Assembly: GCA_026414705.1 (NCBI GenBank)
Contig: JAOAIM010000010.1
Location: 1 to 36,654 of the forward strand
Direction: 5' to 3'
DNA: 36,654 nt
Source: Verrucomicrobiia bacterium
Lineage (GTDB): Bacteria > Verrucomicrobiota > Verrucomicrobiia > Limisphaerales > JAOAIM01
The notes beneath the pieces are model-generated. The model was given only the letters and a program-made list of their open reading frames with translations, did not search any database and was not told the origin of the DNA. Both the position numbers and the translations under genes were made by a program. How positions within the stretch are numbered: position 1 is the first letter of the stretch; each line of letters starts with the position of its first letter. Below, in pieces: positions 1 through 7,914 of this stretch.

Positions 1-347
1 GCAGGAAGGTGTGCGAGTGTTTGCGGAGTTTCACCCTCACCCTGCCCCTCTCCCTCAAGGGAGAGGGGATTGCCCAAGCCGTGCGAGGGCAATGCGATGG
101 CCGGTGACGCACGCACGGCCCCGTTCAAAGTTCAGAGTTCAGAGTTCAAAGTTCAGAGTTTTGAGTGTTGGTCTCGCCGCTTTGGCTTTGCCGACTGCCA
201 GTCGGCGGGACGGCAGATTTCCAATCTGCGCTACGCGCCAACGCTCGGACGCGTTTCGCGCCGCGCCACAGGCCGGCGCACCGCCCAGGCACGTTGGCTT
301 TGGAGGGCCGGGCTCCTGTCCGGCCTGCACCGTCGAGCCGCCCCAGC
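1..347. repeat. Repeat-rich intergenic region with palindromes
   Basis: No convincing gene lies here. Bases 1-69 closely match 36438-36507 at the other end of the window. They hold a perfect hairpin with arms 45-55 and 58-68 (CCCCTCTCCCT and its complement). Bases 123-160 are a short-period run of GTTCAGAGTTCAAA-like units. Two perfect 7-bp hairpins follow six bases apart: 190-196/200-206 (GCCGACT, loop GCC) and 213-219/223-229 (GCAGATT, loop TCC). A 6-bp stem GGCCGG/CCGGCC lies at 306-311/320-325. The open frames across this stretch look like accidental products of repeats and high GC. Confidence 0.75.
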
Positions 348-1196
348 TCAGCTCACAAACTCCGGTTCGGCGCGGTGCGGAATCAGGCCGCGCTCGAACG
401 CGGCGCCTAGAAACCGTCGGATCGCCTCCCGCCCCCGCTCGCCGTAGTTGAGCGTCCAGTCGTTCACATACATCCCCACGAATCGGTCCGCCAGATCGCG
501 GCCCATGTCGCGCGCGAATTGCAGGGCGTAATCCACCGCCTCGGCGCGGTGCGCCAGGCTGTATCGGATGCTGGCCGTGAGCAGTTCGGCCACGCGCCGG
601 CGCGTTGGCACGTCCCAGCGTTTGTGGATGACGTTGCCGCCCAGCGGCAGCGGCAGCCCCGTCTGCTCCATCCACCACCGACCCAGGTCTTCGCACACCG
701 CCAGTCCCTCGCGCGCCCAGGTCAGTTGCCCCTCGTGAATGATCAAGCCCACCGCCGCAGCACCCGTTCGCACCGCCTCGAAAATCCGGTCAAACGGCAC
801 CACCACGAAGTCCAGGGCGCTCGCCGGTCGTTCCAGCCACAACTGCAATGCCAGAAACGCGCTCGTCATCGTGCCCGGCACGGCGATGCGGCTGCGTCCG
901 ACCTCCGCGCGCGAGAGCTTGCGCGGCGCAACCAGCAACGGGCCGTAACCGTCCCCCATGCTCGCGCCGCTGGGCAACAGCGCGTAGTGCTCCGACACGT
1001 AGGCCCAGGCGTGAAAGCTGATCGCCGTGATGTCCAACTCGCCCCGCGTGGCCCGTTCGTTGAGCGTTTGAATGTCCTGAAGCACGTGCTCAAACCGCAG
1101 CCCGCCGGTCGGAATCAAGCCCTTCGCCAGCGCGTAAAACATGAAGGCGTCATCCGGGTCGGGCGAATGGCCCAGCGTCAACGTGCGTTCGTTCAT
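348..1196 (-). CDS. MqnA/MqnD-type menaquinone biosynthesis enzyme
   Basis: This 282-residue protein belongs to the periplasmic-binding-protein-like enzymes of the futalosine menaquinone pathway. MqnD converts cyclic de-hypoxanthinyl futalosine to 1,4-dihydroxy-6-naphthoate; MqnA acts earlier. The N-terminus reads GHSPDPDDAFMFYAL (residues 9-23), followed by a DIQTLN segment, SGASMGDGYGP (76-86) and an LIIHEGQLT segment with His154 at the place of the MqnD catalytic histidine. The DPDD form differs from the SPCPNDTF of classical MqnD, so the exact step is uncertain and a solute-binding role cannot be excluded. ATG at 1196 is chosen because homology begins there; the open frame extends further without family features. 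It lies 144 bases downstream of the co-directional peptidase gene. No other menaquinone gene is in view. Confidence 0.78.
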   Translation of the reverse strand: MNERTLTLGHSPDPDDAFMFYALAKGLIPTGGLRFEHVLQDIQTLNERATRGELDITAISFHAWAYVSEHYALLPSGASMGDGYGPLLVAPRKLSRAEVGRSRIAVPGTMTSAFLALQLWLERPASALDFVVVPFDRIFEAVRTGAAAVGLIIHEGQLTWAREGLAVCEDLGRWWMEQTGLPLPLGGNVIHKRWDVPTRRRVAELLTASIRYSLAHRAEAVDYALQFARDMGRDLADRFVGMYVNDWTLNYGERGREAIRRFLGAAFERGLIPHRAEPEFVS

Positions 1197-1340
1197 CGTG
1201 GCGAAATGGTTCGGCCCAGCCCGGGCCTGTCGAACAAAAAAAAGCAAAACCGACGCCCGGCGGGCCGCCGCCAGGGACGTCGGTCGAATGGAGGCGGGCG
1301 CGCGTCCCCATCGGGGGCCGAGGACGCGCGGACGCTGCCT

Positions 1341-2024
1341 TTACCGGCTGCGTTGGGCCAGCGAGATGTAGTAGAGCAGTTGCAGAATGGCCGTGACCAG
1401 CGCCGCCACGTAGGTGAGCGCCGCCGCGTTGAGCACGCGGCTCACGCCCTCGGCCTCCTCGCGGTGGACCAGGCCCAGCTCGAACAACTGCACGCGCGCC
1501 CGGCGGCTGGCGTCAAATTCCACCGGCAAGGTGATCAGTTGGAAGAGCGTCACGATGGCGAACAGGCCCACGGCCACCCAGAGCAGCTTGCTCATGTGCA
1601 GCAGGATGCCCAGCAACAAAATCCCGAACACCGCCATGCTCGCAAACTGCGTCACCGGCACCATCGCCATGCGCAGTTGCAAGGGCGCATACGCCGCCTG
1701 GTGTTGCAGCGCGTGGCCCGCCTCGTGCGCCGCCACGCCAATCGCCGCCACCGAGCGACCGTGGAAATTCTCCGAGGACAGGAACAGCGCCCGCTTGGTC
1801 GGATCGTAATGATCGGTCAGGTGGCCCGGCACTTCGCCGACCGCCACGTCAAACAATCCGGCCCGGTCCAAAATCGCGCGCGCCGCCTCCGCGCCGCTCA
1901 GGCCCGACGCAATCGGCACGCGCCGATAGCGGTTGTAGGCCGCCATGAGTTTGGCCTGCGCCCACAGCCCGATGATCAGGCCGGGCAACATCACAAACAG
2001 CCAGTAATTGGTGTCGTAGAACAT
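1341..2024 (-). CDS. YugP-type membrane zinc metallopeptidase
   Basis: The 227-residue protein matches the neutral zinc peptidase family typified by Bacillus YugP (Zn_peptidase_2). A hydrophobic N-terminal helix (about residues 7-22) is followed by the soluble zinc site HEAGH at residues 100-104, within AAHEAGHALQHQ. Two hydrophobic segments follow in the second half (about 120-175), so the protease should be anchored in the inner membrane. Length agrees with the family, where about 225-235 residues is usual. The substrate is not known. A promoter-like pair at 2031-2058 ends six bases before the ATG, with no Shine-Dalgarno, so the mRNA may be leaderless. The C-terminus ends normally. Confidence 0.88.
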   Translation of the reverse strand: MFYDTNYWLFVMLPGLIIGLWAQAKLMAAYNRYRRVPIASGLSGAEAARAILDRAGLFDVAVGEVPGHLTDHYDPTKRALFLSSENFHGRSVAAIGVAAHEAGHALQHQAAYAPLQLRMAMVPVTQFASMAVFGILLLGILLHMSKLLWVAVGLFAIVTLFQLITLPVEFDASRRARVQLFELGLVHREEAEGVSRVLNAAALTYVAALVTAILQLLYYISLAQRSR

Positions 2025-2030
2025 GCCGTC

Positions 2031-2058
2031 AGTTTACTGATGGTTCATCGCAACGCAA
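2031..2058 (-). promoter_or_regulatory. Promoter of the YugP-type gene, apparently leaderless
   Basis: On the minus strand, TTGCGT (2053-2058) is followed after 16 bases by TAAACT (2031-2036). Six bases, GACGGC, then separate it from the ATG at 2024. Initiation about seven bases after the -10 would fall on the start codon itself. No purine-rich ribosome site is present. Confidence 0.45.
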
Positions 2059-2564
2059 CCGGGACCGATTTGCCGCCCGGTTCAACCGATGGACAACGCC
2101 GGTCCGAACAGCGTTCAAACTGACCCACGCATCCCGCGCCTGAAATCGCCCTGGAATGAACCTCAAAACCCCAGTTGAGCCCCGGATGAAAAGACGGATC
2201 GCAAGTTTTCACGCAGAAACGCGGCTCAACCGGTGCGTGACGGCGTTTTTCAGGAAAAAATCCGTGTTGAATCCGTTTCCTTCCGTGGCCCCCGCGATGT
2301 GCCAAGCCAATCCCGTCAGCCCGCCGCTTCAACGGCTTGCCACACGCCGCGAAAACTCGCTCCAGCGGCTCCGCCCCGTTGATTGGCGCTTGCGCCGGGC
2401 TGAAGCCCCGCGTGAATGAGAGCTTTGTGAATTTGCAGGCCAAGACGAGCGACCCTGCCGGGGCACGGGCGCGCTCTGATGCCGGATGCTTCTGCGAACG
2501 CCGCTCCCCAAGCCGCCAGCGGCATCCGGGGCCCTCCGCGTTCATCCGTGGTTGCCCGTTTGGG
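2059..2564. other. Intergenic region with paired small hairpins
   Basis: No gene is supported here. Two perfect hairpins abut: GGCGC-TT-GCGCC at 2385-2396 and GGGCT-GA-AGCCC at 2397-2408. An 8-bp inverted pair GTTGAGCC/GGCTCAAC lies at 2174-2181 and 2223-2230. Phrases such as ATCCGTG and TTCCGTGG around 2255-2290, and TTCATCCGTGG near 2540, resemble degenerate short-period repeats. The open frames across it lack family features or ribosome sites. Confidence 0.55.
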
Positions 2565-5500
2565 TCACGGTGAGGTGGCGCGGTAGAAGCGCTGGGGCGC
2601 GGCGCCGGCGCTCGTGTCGGTGAATTGCACCGTGCCGGTCAGGTTCGTCACCGTGCCCAGCGCCACCCAGTTGGTGAGGTCTTCGGAGCGCAAGATCGTC
2701 ACCAGACTGCCCGGCGGGCCGCTCAGCGTCAGTTCCACCTGATCGGGCGCGGGCCGTTGCACCCATTCAAACCGCAGCGGCACGGGCGCGCTCGTGCAGC
2801 ATTCCCGCGTGATCACGCGCACCGTGTCCACATACCAGCCCGTGCCGGCGATGCTCGAATCCGTGCCGCAGCGCCAGCGGAAACGCACCGTCTGCCCCGC
2901 CGCCACGGGCGGCAAATTCACCAGCGTCTGGATGAATCCGCCGGAATTGCCGCTCCAGGCGCGCCGACCCGCCAGCGGATTGCTGTAACCGCTGCTGGTC
3001 AGGTGCGTGTAGCCGCCGCTGACAAAGCTGCCGCCTGCCGCTTCGATGTCCGTGAACGCGCCGCCGTTGACACTGATTTCCAGCACGCCGACGTCGTAGC
3101 CGGTTGTGCCGCTCCCGGCTTCCAGGTCGTAACTGTGCCGGAAGCTCAGTTGGGCCGCCGACGCCGGCAACAGCACCGGAGGGGAGACCAACTGGTTCTC
3201 GCCAACGTTTGACGGGTCGGGCGAGAACGCGGCGTTCGGCGCCGTATCGCTCAACGCGGTGGTGGTGACCCAGAGCGATTGCGCGCCGCTGGCCGTGCTG
3301 CTCCAACCGGCCGGCAACAACGGCACGCTCACCGTGTCGAAGTCCTGCGTGAAGGCGGTCACAAGTCGGCCCACGACGAGCGGAAAACTCACTGACGGCA
3401 GCGCGTTGGTGCCGTCCTGCAACCCCAGCGTGACGGTGAGGCCCTCCCCGCAGCCCGCTGCCACGGTGAAAGTGAACGGACGCGAAACCGGCGTGCCGTT
3501 GGTGGCCAGCGCGCCGTAGAACTGCGGGCCGGTCGGGCCGGCGACGCCGCCGGTCGCCAGCAACGTCGCCATCAGATTCGACGTGGCCGCGCTGCCGACG
3601 TTCCGGAGCGCGAGGTTGAGCGTCACCGTCTCGCCGGCGTCGGGCAGGCCGTTGGTCGGCGCGCAACTTTCCCAGGCCAGCGTCGCAGCGTCCGCAACAA
3701 CGACCGGCACGGTCACGGCGCTGCCGGCGCAGCAGAGCAGATCGCTCACAACGATCGAGTCCACATACCAACCGGTGCCGCCGATGCTGCTGTCGGTGCC
3801 GCAGCGCCATTTGAATCGCACCGTCTGGCCGGCGGCGGCAGCGGGCAGGTTGACCGTCGTTGTAATGAAGCCGCCGGAATTGCCGCTCCAGGCCTGCCGG
3901 CCGGAGAGCGGGTTGCTGCTGGAATTGAGCGTGCGGTTATAGCCGCCGGTCACGAAGGTGCCCCCCGCGCTCAAAATGTCCGTGAACGCGCCGCCGCCGA
4001 TGCTGATCTCCAGCACCCCGCCGTCCCAGGCGGTTTCGGTGTTGTAGTAGTGCCGGAAAGTCAACTGCGCCGAGGCGGTGGTGATCCCGATCTGCGGGGA
4101 AACCAGCTCGCTCACGCCAACGCGGTTGGCGTCGTTGGCAAAAGCCGAATTGGGCAGGGTGTCGCGCTGAGCGGTGGAGGTGACCCAGAGCGCTTGGGCG
4201 CCGGAGCGCGCCGTGGTCCAACCCGGTGGGAGCGCGGGCGCGGTCACACCATCGAAGTTTTGTGAAAACACCGGTGCGAGGTTGCCCAGGGGCACCGAGA
4301 AGGTCACCGTGCCCCGGTCGGTGCCGTTGTCGCTGAGCGCGAGCGTGGCGTTGAGCGTCTGGCCGCACGCGGCGCTGACGGTGAAGGTGAACGACTGCGT
4401 GACCGCCCCGCCACCCGCCATGACCGCGCCGTAGGATTGCGGGCCGCCGGGGTTGGCCACGCCGCCCAGCGGCAGCAAGGTGGCCTGCAGATTCGTGGTG
4501 CTGGCCGTGCCCAGGTTGCGCAGCGCGAGGGCAACCGTGACGGTCTCGCCCGGATCGGCGGCGCCGTTGGTGGGCGCGCAGCTTTCGGCCAACACGCGAA
4601 AACTGTCGGCAACCAACAACGGCCCCGCGACCGACTGCGCGTTGTAAACGACCAGCGCGAAATCCTGGTCAAGCGACGGCGCTTCGTTGGGCACACCGTC
4701 GGAGTTGATGTTCGCGGCGGTGACGGTGACGACGAAGGTGCCCGACACGCCCGGCGGCAGGAACACGCTTTCAAAGTTGTTGCGGGGATCGGCGCTGCCG
4801 CCCGGCACCGAGAACGCGCCGCTGAAGACGTTGCCCTTGTAAGTCTGGCCGCCGAGGGTCACGGTCAGGTCCAGGTCGTTGTTGTAGGCGTTGCCGGTGG
4901 TGTTGCCGGGCGCGTCGGTCCACGCCAGCGTCACGCGGAAGGGCCGGCTCGGATCGCTCACCACGCCGGTGAAGGTGCGCGTCTGGCCCGTGGCGGTGAA
5001 TTTGTCGGCGCTGACCTGATCGCGGAAAATGCGCGGCACGCCGTCGAAGGCCATGCCCAGGTTGACCTCGCCCATGCCCTGGTTGTTGGAGGGCAGCGTG
5101 TCGTTGGCGTCCGCGCCGGTGAGGTAACGGGCGCTGTTGATGAGCCAGGCCTTGGTCATGGCCGGGCTGGGCGGCGGCAGGGCCTGATTGATGAACCACT
5201 GGCGCAGCAGCGCGCACGCGCCGGCAACCGCCGGCGTCGAATGGCTCGTGCCCGAGGAGGTCGTGTAAAACTGCTGGCCCAGCGGGAAGAAATTGTCCGG
5301 GTCGCCCGCCGTGCCACCGCCGGGCAGCGCGCAAACGCCGGTGGCGACAAAACACGCGAGGGCCGAGCCGGTGCCGCTGGTGTTGGTGCTGCTCTGGGCG
5401 ACGCCGCCGGTGATGTGCGTGCCGGGCGCGACCAGTTCCGGTTTGCGGCGACCGTCGTTGCACGGGCCGCGGCTCGAAAAGCTGGCGATGTCGTTGGCGT

Positions 5501-7133
5501 TGTCGGCCTCGGAGTCCGGCGTGGAGCAACCGTCGTTACCGGCGCTGTTGTTGCCGCCGTTGGCCGTGGCGTGGGAGTGGACGTTTTCAGCGGCGCCGAC
5601 GGCGATGACGTTTTTGGCCGTGGCGGGCGAGCCGACGGTTTGCGCGCCGGGACCGGCGTTGCCGGCGGCGAAGACGATGACCATTTGCTGGTTGCCGGGG
5701 TTGGGCACCGCCGAGCCGCTGGGCTGGGCGTCGCGCACCAGGGCGTCGTAGTTTTGCGCGTCGGCGTCGTAGTCGCCGGCGGTGTCTGCGCCCCAACTGT
5801 TGGCGCTGATGCGCGCACCATCGCGGTAGGCACGCGACTGGAGGTCGTTGTAGTCCGGGTTGGTGAACTTGTCGGGATCGAAGATCACCGACGAGCCGAC
5901 CTTCACGAACGGGCAGACGCCCAGGCCGTAGCGGAATCCGGCGGCGTCGGTGTGCGGGAAGCCGGGTGGGAAATTGTTGTAGCCGGCGATGATGTGGGCG
6001 TTGATGGTGCCGTGGCCGTCGCAACCCTGAAGCGTGCTCTGGCCCGTGGCCTGGCCCTCCAGGCGGGTGTAGAGCACGCGGCTGGGCTGCGAGGGATCGC
6101 CCAGCACATACAGGCCGAAATGCCCGGGCGTGGTCGTGCCGTTGTCAATGCCGCTGTCGCTCACGTCCACGCCGAAGCCCGAGGCGGTGAACTGCGCCTG
6201 ATCAAACCCCTTGCTGGCGAGCCAGGCCAGGTAGCCCGGCCCGATGGGCGCGCCGCCACTGAGGTTGCCCGCGATGATCTGGTTCTGGCGTTCGTCGAGC
6301 TTGCGCGGCTCGGCGTAAGGTCGAATGGAAATCACATCCGGCTGCGCGGCGATCCGCCTCAGTTGCGCCGGGGGGACGCGCACCACCAGGTTCACATAGT
6401 GCAAGGCGCGGAACTGGCGGCGCGGCGGTTCGAGCTTGAGCCGGTCAATCAACGCCAGCGTTGCCGGGTTTTCCTCCGCATCCTCGAGCAGTTGAATCGC
6501 GAAGGTGTCGGTGTCGAGTTTGCGCGCGAAGCCCTTGGCGTCGGTGAGCTGCGCGCGCGGATGGATTTTGAACGAATCAGCGTATTCGCCCTCCCATTGC
6601 ACGAACTCGGCGGAAGCGGCCCAGTTCTGAAGTTTCGCCAGCGTCGGGGCATTGCCCTGAACCAGGTAGGCGTTGTGGGGCAGGTAATGCACCCTTCGCA
6701 CCCCGGTGGCATCGAGCGCGGCGAGCCATTCGGGTTTGATCGGCCCGGCGAACTGGATCAGGTGCAGGCGCTTGCCGGCGAACACGCCCACGCCCCGGCG
6801 CAGGGCGCGCGCCTCCGCCCCGCGCGTGTCGAGCCGTCCGGCGTTGAACTCGATGAAATCAGCCGGCTCGTCGGGTTGCACACGCTCGCTGCGGCGGGCG
6901 GCAGTGGCCGCATGATCCGAGGGAGCTTCGATGAGTTGGAATGCGCCGTAGTCGGCAATGAGCCGTCCGCCACGCGCTAGAAGGTCTGCGGCAACCGCCG
7001 CGTCGGACACGCGCAATTTAACGGGACGCGGCGCGGGTACGGGGGCGGTGTTGCCAGCCTGCGCAGTGAGGCTCAGCAAACCCGCGAGTGCAAGTGCAGT
7101 GGCCCGAAGACGTCTTGAAATCCGGTCGTTCAT
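2565..7133 (-). CDS. Exported subtilisin-like (S8) serine protease with duplicated C-terminal modules
   Basis: The 1522-residue protein starts with a Sec signal peptide (basic n-region MNDRISRRLR, hydrophobic core to about residue 26). A pro-region and divergent N-domain of about 300 residues follows. The S8 catalytic domain has Asp326 (VSDSGID), His374 (DGHGT), oxyanion Asn492 (FAAGNAGP) and Ser630 (SGTSHSTP). A beta-rich P-like domain follows, in the arrangement of KP-43 subtilases. After it come two copies of a roughly 306-residue module. Each starts with ESCAPTNG and an adhesion-like domain, continues into a jelly-roll-like domain with PPGW or PAGW, and ends with RCGTDSSI and GTGWYVD. It should act outside the cell on protein substrates. 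The ATG at 7133 is chosen because the signal peptide begins there. A TTGACA promoter box lies close upstream. Confidence 0.92.
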   Translation of the reverse strand: MNDRISRRLRATALALAGLLSLTAQAGNTAPVPAPRPVKLRVSDAAVAADLLARGGRLIADYGAFQLIEAPSDHAATAARRSERVQPDEPADFIEFNAGRLDTRGAEARALRRGVGVFAGKRLHLIQFAGPIKPEWLAALDATGVRRVHYLPHNAYLVQGNAPTLAKLQNWAASAEFVQWEGEYADSFKIHPRAQLTDAKGFARKLDTDTFAIQLLEDAEENPATLALIDRLKLEPPRRQFRALHYVNLVVRVPPAQLRRIAAQPDVISIRPYAEPRKLDERQNQIIAGNLSGGAPIGPGYLAWLASKGFDQAQFTASGFGVDVSDSGIDNGTTTPGHFGLYVLGDPSQPSRVLYTRLEGQATGQSTLQGCDGHGTINAHIIAGYNNFPPGFPHTDAAGFRYGLGVCPFVKVGSSVIFDPDKFTNPDYNDLQSRAYRDGARISANSWGADTAGDYDADAQNYDALVRDAQPSGSAVPNPGNQQMVIVFAAGNAGPGAQTVGSPATAKNVIAVGAAENVHSHATANGGNNSAGNDGCSTPDSEADNANDIASFSSRGPCNDGRRKPELVAPGTHITGGVAQSSTNTSGTGSALACFVATGVCALPGGGTAGDPDNFFPLGQQFYTTSSGTSHSTPAVAGACALLRQWFINQALPPPSPAMTKAWLINSARYLTGADANDTLPSNNQGMGEVNLGMAFDGVPRIFRDQVSADKFTATGQTRTFTGVVSDPSRPFRVTLAWTDAPGNTTGNAYNNDLDLTVTLGGQTYKGNVFSGAFSVPGGSADPRNNFESVFLPPGVSGTFVVTVTAANINSDGVPNEAPSLDQDFALVVYNAQSVAGPLLVADSFRVLAESCAPTNGAADPGETVTVALALRNLGTASTTNLQATLLPLGGVANPGGPQSYGAVMAGGGAVTQSFTFTVSAACGQTLNATLALSDNGTDRGTVTFSVPLGNLAPVFSQNFDGVTAPALPPGWTTARSGAQALWVTSTAQRDTLPNSAFANDANRVGVSELVSPQIGITTASAQLTFRHYYNTETAWDGGVLEISIGGGAFTDILSAGGTFVTGGYNRTLNSSSNPLSGRQAWSGNSGGFITTTVNLPAAAAGQTVRFKWRCGTDSSIGGTGWYVDSIVVSDLLCCAGSAVTVPVVVADAATLAWESCAPTNGLPDAGETVTLNLALRNVGSAATSNLMATLLATGGVAGPTGPQFYGALATNGTPVSRPFTFTVAAGCGEGLTVTLGLQDGTNALPSVSFPLVVGRLVTAFTQDFDTVSVPLLPAGWSSTASGAQSLWVTTTALSDTAPNAAFSPDPSNVGENQLVSPPVLLPASAAQLSFRHSYDLEAGSGTTGYDVGVLEISVNGGAFTDIEAAGGSFVSGGYTHLTSSGYSNPLAGRRAWSGNSGGFIQTLVNLPPVAAGQTVRFRWRCGTDSSIAGTGWYVDTVRVITRECCTSAPVPLRFEWVQRPAPDQVELTLSGPPGSLVTILRSEDLTNWVALGTVTNLTGTVQFTDTSAGAAPQRFYRATSP

Positions 7134-7148
7134 CGTTGATGTCGGGAA

Positions 7149-7176
7149 ATCATCGCCCAAGTCGGCAGGGTGTCAA
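7149..7176 (-). promoter_or_regulatory. Sigma-70-like promoter of the subtilase gene
   Basis: The minus strand has a perfect -35 TTGACA (7171-7176), a 16-base spacer and GATGAT (7149-7154). The ATG at 7133 lies 15 bases past the -10, so the leader would be about eight bases, with no Shine-Dalgarno. Confidence 0.45.
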
Positions 7177-7258
7177 AAACGATCTGGCTGTTGGAGCGGC
7201 GTTAACGGTCGGGCCGGTGAACGCACGATGGGAACGCGACCTGGCGACCGGTTGGGGA

Positions 7259-7333
<75 letters not shown>

Positions 7334-7352
7334 TTCCGAAACGGCAGGGCAC

Positions 7353-7380
7353 ATGGTAACGGCGGGCCGGGGACGGTCAA
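7353..7380 (-). promoter_or_regulatory. Promoter of tRNA-Thr
   Basis: TTGACC (7375-7380), a 16-base spacer and TACCAT (7353-7358) lie on the minus strand. The -10 ends 19 bases before the mature tRNA 5' end, leaving a short 5' leader for RNase P to remove. Confidence 0.55.
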
Positions 7381-7466
7381 GCCGCCGCGTCGGCCCGGGC
7401 GCAGCGCGGCCAGGTGCGGGTTGCTGGCCGCTGAAGCGTGCCGATTGGGAAAATTCGCACCGGGCG

Positions 7467-7883
7467 TCAGGTCGCGGCGCCGGCGTCCGGAGAGAGCTTG
7501 CGCCGCACGCGGGCAGCGAAGGCTTCAACGCGGATCACCGCGCGTTTGTGCGCGCCGCGGGCAATCAGCTCGCCGGCATCGCGCGCTTCAACCTGAAAGA
7601 CGATTTCCCGACCTTCGACGCGGATGACGCGGGTGGTGATGGTAACGGTCGCGCCCTGCGGCGTGGGGGCGAAGTGCCGCAATTCGATCTCCGTGCCCAC
7701 GCTGCGTTCGTCAGGCTCAAGATACGGTTGGAGCGATTCGCGGGCGGTGCGTTCGATCAGCGCGATGAGACTCGGCGTGCTCAACACCGCGGGCATCCCG
7801 TCGCCCGCGAAGGTGATGACGTGTTCGGGCCCAACGACGAAGCGAAATTCGCCGGTGGTGCCGATATGGGGCGATGCTTTCAT
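7467..7883 (-). CDS. FlK-like acyl-CoA thioesterase (hotdog fold)
   Basis: The 138-residue protein has the hotdog pattern of the COG5496/FlK thioesterases. FlK of Streptomyces cattleya hydrolyses fluoroacetyl-CoA with Thr42, Glu50 and His76. Here Thr36, Glu44 and His70 keep exactly the same spacings of 8 and 26. They lie in VLSTPSLIALIERTA and GTEIELRHFAP. The physiological substrate is likely a small acyl-CoA; fluoroacetate handling cannot be deduced. The ATG at 7883 gives a family-like N-terminus. A TTG at 7895 in the same frame is better placed behind a GGAG and adds four residues, so the start is not certain. It follows the RidA-type gene by about 30 bases and is probably co-transcribed with it. 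Confidence 0.82.
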   Translation of the reverse strand: MKASPHIGTTGEFRFVVGPEHVITFAGDGMPAVLSTPSLIALIERTARESLQPYLEPDERSVGTEIELRHFAPTPQGATVTITTRVIRVEGREIVFQVEARDAGELIARGAHKRAVIRVEAFAARVRRKLSPDAGAAT

Positions 7884-7914
7884 CGCGCGGGTCAATCCGC
7901 TCCGCCCAAAGCTC

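Noticed and set aside
519-2123. Open frame of 534 codons on the plus strand
   Set aside because: Antisense of the menaquinone and YugP-type genes; rich in Arg, Gln and His without motifs.
2156-2419. An 87-codon plus-strand ORF
   Set aside because: No ribosome site or conserved features; it runs over repeat phrases and hairpins.
4437-6980. Open frame of 847 codons on the plus strand
   Set aside because: Antisense shadow of the subtilase gene, whose catalytic motifs are certain on the other strand.
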